From JBEKHI01 sp050012355 (lineage in GTDB: Bacteria; Actinomycetota; Actinomycetes; Streptosporangiales; Streptosporangiaceae), in contig JBEKHI010000098.1 in assembly GCA_050012355.1 (NCBI GenBank), positions 1-22,153 on the forward strand: DNA of 22,153 nt. The letters run 5' to 3'. Position 1 is the first letter of the stretch. Each line of letters starts with the position of its first letter. The translations under genes and the position numbers were made by a program. Shown in pieces: positions 1 through 6,322 of this stretch. The notes under the pieces are model-generated. The model saw only the letters and a list, made by a program, of their open reading frames with translations, did no database searches and was not told the DNA's origin.

Positions 1-669
1 GAGTCCCGTGCGGCTGTCTGCACCCGCAGCCGGTACGCCGAGGACCGGCTGGCTGCTGGTGCCTTCACGCAGTACGTGATTCTTGGCGCGGGGCTTGACT
101 CGTTCGCGTGGCGGCGGCCGGATCTGCTCGGCTCGCTGACGGTGTTCGAGGTTGATCACCCTGCCTCCCAGGCCTGGAAGGCCGGGCGGGTCAGGGAGCT
201 CGGCCTGCCGCTCAGCGACTCACAGGTATTCGTGCCGGCTGATTTCGAGGCCGGACCGGTTCAGGATGTTCTGGGCGCGGCCGGGTTCGACTGGGCGCGG
301 CCGGCGATGTTCTGCTGAACGGGCGTCGCCCCCTATCTGACGGCACAGGCGATCGAGTCGGCGTTGCGCACGATCGCGGCGGCTGCTCCCGGGTCTGAGG
401 TGGTGTTCTCCTACCGGGCCGAGGACTGCGCGCTCGACGACGCGGGGACGGAATTCGCCCGTATCTACACGCCGATCGCGGCTTCTGCCGGCGAGCCTCT
501 TCAGCCTGGCTGGCCGGTATCCGAGATCGAGAGGCTGATCAGCCGGTGCGGGCTAAAGGTCGTGGACCACCCCGCACGTGCAGACCTCCAGCGGCGGTAC
601 TTCGCCGGCCGTACCGATGGCCTGCGGCCCTATACCTTCGAGACCCTGGTGGCCGCGCGGGTCGCCTAA
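1..669 (+). pseudogene. Class I SAM-dependent methyltransferase, 5'-truncated by the window edge and broken by an in-frame TGA
   Basis: Reading frame 1 gives a protein of the actinobacterial SAM-dependent methyltransferase family related to leucine carboxyl methyltransferases (TIGR00027 type). Seen: an RYAEDRL segment, the SAM-binding loop VILGAGLDSFAWR (codons 27-39), the acidic strand FEVDHP, and further on GVAPYLTAQAIESAL. A TGA at 316-318 interrupts the frame exactly where family members usually carry a tryptophan before the GVxPYL motif, so TGG to TGA is the simplest explanation. The same frame then runs cleanly to TAA at 667-669 with a normal C-terminus. The true start lies upstream of the window. 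Either the gene is a fresh pseudogene or the base is a sequencing error. Substrate unknown; the family is widely annotated but poorly characterised. Confidence 0.85.
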
Positions 670-749
670 GCCAGCGCAGGCCACATCGGCAACTTCACCG
701 TCTGCGAGGGCCAGGCGGTGACGGCACGGCAGAGGAGTACAGCAACCTC
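666..749 (-). pseudogene. Possible C-terminal remnant of a gene cut by the ISAs1-type element
   Basis: On the minus strand, the stretch running out of the left end of the ISAs1-type element continues in an open frame of about 27 codons to a TAG at 666-668. It reads roughly EVAVLLCRAVTAWPSQTVK and then a short proline-tryptophan tail. The helix followed by a short strand resembles the C-terminus of Gfo/Idh/MocA-type oxidoreductases, but the stretch is too short to assign. Its stop overlaps that of the methyltransferase on the other strand. It could equally be chance antisense reading. I see no matching upstream part on the other side of the element. Confidence 0.2.
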
Positions 750-785
750 CAGGGCCTCGGCGTAGCCGCGTCGTGCCCGTTTTAT

Positions 786-1587
786 TCATGCCGGGCGCAG
801 TCCGAGGGTTTCGAGGGTCCGGGTGGCGTCCCGGGCGTGGTGCCTGCAGGCGGCGGCGATGCTGGCGTGCCCGGCCGTTTTCAAGATGCCGATGGCCAGG
901 TTGCGCAGGGTGGCCATGGCCCCGGTTGCGCTGGCGGGCGGCGACCGGGATGTGCCGCCAGGGCAGGTTCTTGACCTGGGCGTACAGGCCGGGCTGGTTC
1001 TTCTTGACCACCAGGATGTAATGGGCCCTCTTGCCGCTGACAAGGAACCCGGCGTGCTCGCGCTGGGTGTGCAGGGCGCCGGCGGTGATGACGCACCCGG
1101 CCAGGTCCAGCGGCTCGAGCCGCGGCGCGAACCGGGTGATCTCGTTGGTCTTGCCGTCCACCCGGACCTGGCCGAGCACAACACCACAGCGCTGATCGAG
1201 GGCGGCCAGCAGGTGCACCGGCTGGCCGCCGGCGCTGGCGTGACGGGTGCCCCGCACCGCCTTGCCGTCCACCGCGACCGCCCGCCGGCGGCGCCGCCCG
1301 TGTCCTGCTGCCCGGCCGGCGGCGTGCAGCCGCGCATCCAGCCAGGACCTGCGACGGCGCATCCGCGACCCACTCGCCGACCGCAGTGAACGACGTCGCC
1401 CCGGCCAGCACCGCCGCCACGGCCGCCATTAACAACGACGTCAGGCTGTGCCGCACGCCGCGCCGATTCCGCGGATCCGGCACCCATGCCAGGTACTCCG
1501 CCAGGCCTGGGCACTGGCCCGACAGCAGCGCACGATCACTGGCCGGCAGACGTGAAAGCTCTTCCAGGGCGGCGCTGACCGAGGATC
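786..1587 (-). pseudogene. ISAs1-family transposase, broken by two internal deletions with frame changes
   Basis: Three reading frames must be joined to follow the protein. From about 1585 down to about 1342 it reads the family N-terminus (CPGLAEYLAWVPDPRNRRG, then VAAVLAGATSFTAVGEWVAD). The frame then changes and about 35 residues normally found here are missing. From about 1347 to about 940 it reads SWLDARLHAAGRAAG, AVDGKAVRGTR (first catalytic Asp region), ITRFAPRLEPLDLAGCVITA, ALHTQREHAGF and ILVVKKNQPG. It then jumps to the C-terminus GAMATLRNLAIGILKTAGHAS, ending at TGA 786-788. The segment lost at the second joint normally carries the last catalytic acidic residue, so no active transposase can be made. 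No good start codon lies in frame: a TGA sits at 1586-1588. Confidence 0.85.
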
Positions 1588-1595
1588 ATGACAAG

Positions 1596-1660
1596 GCAGG
1601 CACGGTCTTCCGCAGCGATCACTGGATTCGACACCCACATGATCTTGGAACCGTGCCTGC
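1596..1660. repeat. 11-bp inverted repeat around a 43-base spacer
   Basis: GCAGGCACGGT at 1596-1606 is the exact reverse complement of ACCGTGCCTGC at 1650-1660. It lies just upstream of the broken ISAs1-type transposase, inside the proposed right end of the element. It may be a transposase-binding subterminal repeat or a hairpin that limits read-through into the transposase. It could also belong to an older element underneath. Confidence 0.45.
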
Positions 1661-1731
1661 GCCGCATCCCGGTCAGCGAACCAGACACCCGGTCATAAAC
1701 AAAGCCATCACGCCACTATGCCGGGACCCTG

Positions 1732-2036
1732 GGGCGTCAGGTTAGCACGAGGCGCCACCTGCGCACGACGGCTGTGACCTGTGACTACGCGACTAAGGTC
1801 ACGATCTACAGCTGCCGTATCTTAGCTGACCAAAAGTACGAATTCTCGTCTACGCGCATGCCGTAGAAGCACATCAGATACTAAAACCAATCGTAACATG
1901 CCTGCCACAATCTTGATAGATGCCCCATTGTAAGTTTATGGTATGAAAATATCGCATGTTTGACCGAGAACAATGACGCAGTTGAACATACTGGCGAGGT
2001 AATTGGTGAGATGGGTCCGCTTCTGGCAAGGTTTTC
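1732..2036. other. AT-richer intergenic stretch without a recognisable gene
   Basis: Between the ISAs1-type right end and the IS5-type remnant the composition falls clearly below the rest of the window. Short open frames exist on both strands, but none has a ribosome-binding site, family motif or actinomycete codon pattern. The minus-strand frame that runs through here is only the tail of the broken IS5-type transposase reading into unrelated DNA. Confidence 0.5.
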
Positions 2037-2243
2037 TCATAGCACCGGTCGGTGTCCACGGCCTTGCCGGCCAGTGCGCGCTCCAGTGCCACCCACAGCC
2101 CGGGTGCCCGCGCGGCGAGCACCCGGTGACCTCGTCCGGTACCGGTAGGCCGTGCCGATCTCGCGGCGGCGCTCGGCCGGCAGGCGGGAAACGAACGGCA
2201 CCAGTTCCTGACGGATGTCGAGTCCGACACGATAGAAGAGCAC
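2037..2243 (-). pseudogene. IS5-type (DDE_Tnp_4-like) transposase remnant, copy A
   Basis: The minus strand opens with GTG at 2243 and reads the typical N-terminus of actinobacterial IS5-type transposases (YRVGLDIRQELVPFVSRL, then ERRREIGTAYRYR). In a neighbouring frame over about 2050-2140 it reads VLAARAPGLWVALERALAGK and VDTDRCYEKTL, which is the start of the catalytic domain. The usual helix-turn-helix segment between IGT and AYRY is deleted, the frame shifts, and everything after the first catalytic Asp region is gone. This is dead debris. A related remnant lies at 4352-4436, beyond the kinase/PLP gene pair. Confidence 0.7.
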
Positions 2244-2338
2244 GCGGAGCCTCTCCCCCGGCTGAGAGTGATCTTTGGCGAGACTTCTTCTACGCGGGGC
2301 CCCCTGCCGGTTTCACCCGATAACAGGCTCCGTCATTG

Positions 2339-2368
2339 TAGACAAAAGGCTATCCAGAAGAGTACATT
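2339..2368 (+). promoter_or_regulatory. Possible vegetative promoter of the PLP-enzyme/kinase pair
   Basis: TAGACA at 2339-2344 and TACATT at 2363-2368 are separated by 18 bases and match 5 of 6 and 4 of 6 positions of the sigma-70-type consensus. They lie about 65 bases upstream of the ATG at 2434. AT-rich surroundings raise the chance of a random match. No other promoter-like pair stands out in this gap. Confidence 0.3.
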
Positions 2369-2433
2369 AGCTGTGCTGACTTCCTGCTGCACTGATCAGC
2401 CATCAGGGCGAAGCAACAATTAATGAGGGCTTT

Positions 2434-3369
2434 ATGCCAGACCATTCAATGCCGCTCTCGGAGCACTACTTCGAAGCGCTCGCCAGCATGGTGGGAAATA
2501 CTCCGCTGCTAAGAATCCCCTCCCCGGCCGACTCGCACGCTCGGCTATTGGTCAAGCTCGAGGGATATAACCCAACCGGCAGCGTGAAGGACCGCGCTTG
2601 CGTCGCTATGCTCAAGGCCGTGAAAGAAGATCCCCGATGGGATTGGTCGAAAACGCTGTTGGATGCATCGAGCGGTAACATGGGGTGTAGCATTGCTTAT
2701 TTCGGCAAAGCCATGGGGGTGAACGTCCGTATTGTGAGTTCCCGCAAACTGACGGCCGAGAAACGTCGGTTCATAGAGTATTTCGGGGCTTCTGTGGAGA
2801 CTATCGGAGACTTCACCATTGAAGGCAATCAGTACTGCAGAGAATTGGCGGAATCTGACCCTGAACAGTGGTATTTTCTTGATCAGCTGCATAATTCAGA
2901 GAATCCAATGGCGCATATCAGAAGTACCGGACCTGAAATCCTCTCGGAAGTGCCGAGAATTACGGCTGTAATCGGATCTATCGGATCCGGCGGTACGCTA
3001 CTTGGAGTAGGCAGTTATCTTAAGCAGATGAATAATCAAATTCAAATATTCGCCGTCGAAGCGGCTTCTGGCACGCGCTTGCCGGGAACCGCGGCGCTGG
3101 TAGATGGCGATTATAGAACTCCATTTATCGAACAGGGATTCAAGGACAATATTTTCGATCTTTCAATTCAGGTGTCAGAGGCTGAAGCGGTTGATATGGC
3201 TAGGCTACTTACCCAGGTCGGAGTGTTCGGCGGACTGCAGACCTGCGCGGTAATAGCGGCGGCGTGGCGGATTATCGAATCTCATAAGCTGCGTGGCGAC
3301 GTTGTTGTGATCTCGGGCGATACGGGATGGAAGAACATGGATTCGCTGACGCAGAAAGTGCTAGGCTAG
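2434..3369 (+). CDS. PLP-dependent beta-replacement enzyme of the cysteine synthase family (possible O-phospho-amino-acid user)
   Basis: 311 residues, the usual length of fold-type II O-acetylserine sulfhydrylases and relatives. Seen: MVGNTPLLRI at 19-28; NPTGSVKDR with K52 as the PLP Schiff-base lysine; SSGNMG at 79-84, the loop binding the substrate carboxylate, where classical CysK has TSGNTG; GSGGT at 184-188, which holds the PLP phosphate; and SGDTGWKN near 294-301, more like the phosphoserine-dependent CysM and SbnA branches than CysK. Such enzymes eliminate a leaving group from C-beta of Ser or Thr derivatives and add a nucleophile (sulfide, or an amine such as glutamate in SbnA). A GAGGG site lies 4 bases before ATG 2434. 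The next gene encodes a PduX-like amino-acid kinase, so I infer that the leaving group is phosphate. GC is well below the neighbours, suggesting recent acquisition. An ordinary cysteine synthase cannot be excluded. Confidence 0.8.
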   Translation: MPDHSMPLSEHYFEALASMVGNTPLLRIPSPADSHARLLVKLEGYNPTGSVKDRACVAMLKAVKEDPRWDWSKTLLDASSGNMGCSIAYFGKAMGVNVRIVSSRKLTAEKRRFIEYFGASVETIGDFTIEGNQYCRELAESDPEQWYFLDQLHNSENPMAHIRSTGPEILSEVPRITAVIGSIGSGGTLLGVGSYLKQMNNQIQIFAVEAASGTRLPGTAALVDGDYRTPFIEQGFKDNIFDLSIQVSEAEAVDMARLLTQVGVFGGLQTCAVIAAAWRIIESHKLRGDVVVISGDTGWKNMDSLTQKVLG

Positions 3370-3383
3370 CAAAACCGAGCGAC

Positions 3384-4319
3384 ATGAGCCAGAATGACAT
3401 GCCTGTACATGGCGCAGGATCTGCTCCAGCGCATCATGGCGAGATACTGCAAGGAGTTTTTCACGACAACAAAGGCCACCTCACGCGGGCACTTGTTACG
3501 CTGCAATGTCCGGACTGGGAAAGCCATGCAATTTTCCGCCCTTCGCCTCGACAGACTGACATCACTTGCACCCCGGGAATGTGGAAAGCCCGCCGTGCAG
3601 CGGTGGTCTCGATGAGGGAATTTTCCGCTGACAGGTCACAGGTAACCGGCGGACACGTGGATATCCGCAGTAATGTCCCGCGCGGTATTGGAATGGGATC
3701 GTCAACCGCGGATGTAACAGCCGTTATTCGCGCAATTGCTGATTTTCACGGTATGGCACCGACGGCAGAGGAAATCGGAAGAATTGCTGTTGATGTGGAA
3801 TGTGCATCTGATCCGATAATGATTGACGATCGGGTGGTGCTATTCTCTCATCGTGAGGGAACTGTGCTTGAGACCCTCGGACGCCAGTTGCCTTCGATGA
3901 TTGTTGTAGGTTGTGATGCTGGCCCGGGAACAGGAAGCATCGATACGCTAGCTTTGCCACCTGCTGTCTATTCCACAGCAGACATCGACGCTTTTCGATT
4001 TCTCCGATCGGAGCTGCGCGCGGCAGTAGCCACTGGTGACGTCGCGAGGCTTGCCCGAGTGGCAACATCCAGCGCTCTCATTAACGAGCGATTCTTGCCG
4101 AAGTCAGCTCTTGATTTCCTGCTGGATCTTTGCGAGCGCACGGGTGGCTGCGGAATTCAGATTGCTCACAGCGGTACCGTGGCTGGGGTGATTTTCGATT
4201 CGCGACGCGATGATGTCGGGGAGAATGTCGATCGTTGCGTTTCCGGTCTAGAGAAGGGCGGCCTCTCGCCGACCCGGATTATTACCTGCTGTCAGCCGTC
4301 ACTACCGGTCGATGCATAG
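3384..4319 (+). CDS. GHMP-family kinase resembling PduX L-threonine kinase
   Basis: 311 residues from ATG 3384, 14 bases after the previous stop. An upstream ATG at 3327 would overlap the PLP gene by 43 bases, and one at 3399 is also possible; the ribosome site is weak for all three. GHMP motifs are in order. The N-terminal APAHHGEILQG matches the PxxxGEL.QG of PduX. The glycine/serine ATP loop PRGIGMGSSTADVTA is near residues 99-113. ECASDPIMI follows near 139-147. The C-terminal motif GGCGIQIAHSGTVAGVIFD resembles the AHSGTV.G segment of PduX. PduX phosphorylates free L-threonine to O-phospho-L-threonine for cobalamin side-chain synthesis. No cobalamin genes are here; the partner is a PLP beta-replacement enzyme, so I infer phosphorylation of free serine or threonine to feed it. 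Low GC matches its partner and differs from the rest of the window. Confidence 0.75.
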   Translation: MSQNDMPVHGAGSAPAHHGEILQGVFHDNKGHLTRALVTLQCPDWESHAIFRPSPRQTDITCTPGMWKARRAAVVSMREFSADRSQVTGGHVDIRSNVPRGIGMGSSTADVTAVIRAIADFHGMAPTAEEIGRIAVDVECASDPIMIDDRVVLFSHREGTVLETLGRQLPSMIVVGCDAGPGTGSIDTLALPPAVYSTADIDAFRFLRSELRAAVATGDVARLARVATSSALINERFLPKSALDFLLDLCERTGGCGIQIAHSGTVAGVIFDSRRDDVGENVDRCVSGLEKGGLSPTRIITCCQPSLPVDA

Positions 4320-4351
4320 GAACCCAACGCGCGCTGACCGTGTTATCTGTT

Positions 4352-4436
4352 GGCCGTGCCGATCCCGCGGCGGCGCTCGGTCAGCGGGCCGGAAACGAAC
4401 AGCACCAGTTCCTGAGGGATGTCGAGTCTGAGATAC
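4352..4436 (-). pseudogene. IS5-type transposase remnant, copy B
   Basis: This 85-base segment is about 85-90% identical to 2149-2233 and lies in the same orientation. On the minus strand it reads LDIPQELVLFVSGPLTERRR and then GIGTA, before a TAA. It therefore holds only the first roughly 30 codons of the same kind of transposase as copy A, but not an identical copy. The two remnants flank the PLP-enzyme/kinase pair as direct repeats. They have diverged enough that they are not a recent duplication. Confidence 0.65.
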
Positions 4437-4691
4437 TGTTCGACAGACGATGCGCCGCAGTTGGACATCTGACGGAGAGAAGAGAGTGAAGATTAATCTG
4501 GCCGATTCAGGTCTGTAGTCGCATGGGATCCATATGCCGCGTGGCGATGGCTCCGGAGAACGATCCTGTGCACTGGCATGTCCCAGGGGATCTTCCGGGC
4601 TCTTGGACCCGTCCGTCTTCTGGATGCCGAGATGCGGGATATCGCGCACGATGTAGTCACAAATGCCCTAAAGCACGAGGCAGCTCATTCC
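4437..4691. other. Intergenic stretch left of the IS66 element, no convincing gene
   Basis: Between IS5-type copy B and the IS66 left end I find only one frame of protein-like character. It begins at ATG 4578, reads DAEMRDIAHDVVTNALKHEA, and ends at TAG 4701-4703, which is supplied by the IS66 end. It has 41 codons, no clear ribosome site and no family I recognise. It might be the stub of a gene cut by the IS66 insertion, but nothing across the element continues it. Confidence 0.3.
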
Positions 4692-6320
4692 GTAACTAAA
4701 TAGGTCTCTCAGGTTTCGTAGCTTTCCTGCCTGCCGGTTCGTGCTGGTCCTGGCGAGTTTGCTGATGTGGCTGCGCCCGCAGGGGCTGGCGTGCTGTAGT
4801 GGCTCGTGCCCGGGACGCCTGCCGCTGATGACGCTGCGGGGCTGCGTGCCGCGAATGCGCGGCTGCGGGCGCTGCTGGCCGAGCGGGACGCGGAGAACGC
4901 GCTCCTGCGGGAGGAGCTGGCGGCGCTGCGGGCCCAGGTTGAGGGCCTGGCCGCGCAGGTGAAGTCGAACTCGCGGAACTCCTCGAAGCCGCCGTCGTCG
5001 GACGGTCTGGCGAAGCCGTCCCCGAAGTCGCTGCGGGGGAAGTCCGGGAGGAAGCCGGGTCGCCCGGAGGGCCAGCCCGGGACGACGATGCAGCTCAGCG
5101 ACCATCCTGACAAGGTTGTCCGGCACCGGCCGAAGGAATGCTCGTGCTGCGGGAAGTCCCTGCGCAAGGGCGAGGTCACGGGCGCGGAGCGGCGGCAGGT
5201 CATCGACATCCCGCCCGTGAAGGCGAAGGTCACCGAGCACCAGCTCCTCACCGTGAGGTGCCGGTGCGGCCGCGAGACGAAGGCCGCCGCCCCGGACGGC
5301 GCGGCGGCCCCGGTCCAGTACGGCCCCCGGCTCATGGGCACGGGCCTTTACCTCTGGCACGGCCAGTTCCTGTCCCGCGACCGCGCCTGCCAGGCCCTCT
5401 CCGAGCTGTTCGGCTGCGCCCCCGCGCCGGGCGCGCTGGCGTCGGCTGCCCGGAAGGCGGCCGGGCTGCTGGCCCCGGCCCTGGCCGCGATCGCCGCCCG
5501 CCTGAAGGCGGCGGAGGTCGCGCACTTCGACGAGACCGGGTTCCGCGTCGCGGGAAGGCTCGCCTGGGTCCACTCCGCCTCCGCCGGGAACTTCGCCCTG
5601 TTCACCGTCCACGCCAAGCGCGGGAAAGAGGGCATGGACGCCGCCGGCGTCCTGCCCGCGTTCACCGGGATCGCGGTCCACGACGCCTGGGCACCCTGCG
5701 ACTGCTACCAGGACGTCGCCGGCCACGCTCTCTGCGGCGCGCACGTGCTGCGCGAGCTCGTCGCGGTCATCGAGACCGGCACGGACCTGGACGTCACCTG
5801 GGCCAGGCAGGCGATCGACGCGCTGAACGCCCTGAACCAGGCCGCCGAGGCCGCCCGCCAGGCCGGGAAGGCCGCCATCGACCCGGGCTTCCGCACGAAG
5901 CACGAGGACTGGTACCGCGAGGCCGCGAAGACCGGGATCGCGCTCAACGCCGGCCGGAACGGCGCCCTGCAGAAGAAGCGCCACGCCCTCGCCACCCGCA
6001 TGCAGAGCCGCGAGGCCGGCTACCTGCGATTCGCCCGCGACCTGCGCGTCCCGTTCACCAATAACCACGCGGAGCAGTCGATCCGCATGGCCAAGCTCCG
6101 CATCAAGGTCTCCGGCTGCATGCGCTCCATGACCGGCGCGGAAGAGTTCTGCGCGATCCGCTCCTGCCTGCACACCGCCACCCGCCACGGACTCAGCGCC
6201 CTCGACGCCATCACCCAGGCACTCCAAGGCCAGCCCTGGACCCCCGAAACCGGATAGGCCAGCCACCACCAGATCGCCGGGCCGCCGCAGGCCACAATCG
6301 CGGCACACCTATCCAGTTAC
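4692..6320 (+). mobile_element. IS66-family insertion sequence, apparently complete
   Basis: The left end starts GTAACTAAATAGGT at 4692. The reverse complement of the right end starts GTAACTGGATAGGT, ending at 6320. 12 of 14 bases match and the GTAA tip is typical of IS66. The 1,629-bp element carries a single full-length transposase gene and no tnpA/tnpB accessory genes, like the single-gene ISBst12 subgroup. The expected 8-bp target duplication is absent: the flanks are ctcattcc and atttaatt. That suggests a deletion or recombination after insertion. The right end lies 2 bases from the stop codon of the convergent thioesterase-like gene. Confidence 0.8.
4806..6257 (+). CDS. IS66-family transposase (TnpC type)
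   Basis: 483 residues from GTG 4806, full length for single-gene IS66 elements. In order: a leucine/alanine-rich coiled coil (about residues 10-50, alternating L/A/R/E); the hallmark NSRNSSKPPSSDG near 54-66; a KSGRKPGRPEGQPG linker; a zinc-finger region with CSCCG and, later, CRCG; then the DDE core with HFDETG, VHDAWAPCDCY and, near the C-terminus, NNHAEQSIRMAK containing the catalytic Glu. No frameshift or stop is seen, so the element may still be mobile. Codon usage is strongly GC3-rich like the host genes. The neighbouring low-GC kinase pair differs, which suggests the IS came from a related high-GC actinomycete. A long antisense open frame over the gene is only a GC3 shadow. Confidence 0.93.
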   Translation: MPGTPAADDAAGLRAANARLRALLAERDAENALLREELAALRAQVEGLAAQVKSNSRNSSKPPSSDGLAKPSPKSLRGKSGRKPGRPEGQPGTTMQLSDHPDKVVRHRPKECSCCGKSLRKGEVTGAERRQVIDIPPVKAKVTEHQLLTVRCRCGRETKAAAPDGAAAPVQYGPRLMGTGLYLWHGQFLSRDRACQALSELFGCAPAPGALASAARKAAGLLAPALAAIAARLKAAEVAHFDETGFRVAGRLAWVHSASAGNFALFTVHAKRGKEGMDAAGVLPAFTGIAVHDAWAPCDCYQDVAGHALCGAHVLRELVAVIETGTDLDVTWARQAIDALNALNQAAEAARQAGKAAIDPGFRTKHEDWYREAAKTGIALNAGRNGALQKKRHALATRMQSREAGYLRFARDLRVPFTNNHAEQSIRMAKLRIKVSGCMRSMTGAEEFCAIRSCLHTATRHGLSALDAITQALQGQPWTPETG

Positions 6321-6322
6321 AT

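Larger units (their letters stand above)
750..1731 (-). mobile_element. Decayed ISAs1-family insertion sequence
   Basis: Imperfect terminal inverted repeats are visible. The left end reads CAGGGCCTCGGCGTAG from 750. The reverse complement of the right end reads CAGGGTCCCGGCATAG, starting at 1731. About 16 of 21 bases match. CAGGG-type ends fit the ISAs1 family as I remember it. The roughly 980 bp between them is shorter than a typical intact member (about 1.2-1.3 kb), in line with the deletions in the transposase gene. Flanking octamers (gcaacctc and gggcgtca) do not match, so no target duplication is visible. The inner right end, about 1590-1710, holds an inverted repeat and no gene. Confidence 0.6.

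Noticed and set aside
316..318. Selenocysteine reading of the TGA in the methyltransferase
   Set aside because: Homologues have Trp here, no SECIS-like hairpin is obvious just downstream, and the family is not known for selenocysteine.
1960..2148. Plus-strand 62-codon frame starting TTG in the AT-rich gap
   Set aside because: Its second half is antisense to the IS5-type transposase remnant, and it has no ribosome site or family motif.
4668..6308. 546-codon open frame on the minus strand across the IS66 element
   Set aside because: It is antisense to a transposase with all family motifs, has Val/Gly/Arg-rich low-complexity content, and runs past both ends of the transposase gene; a GC3 shadow.
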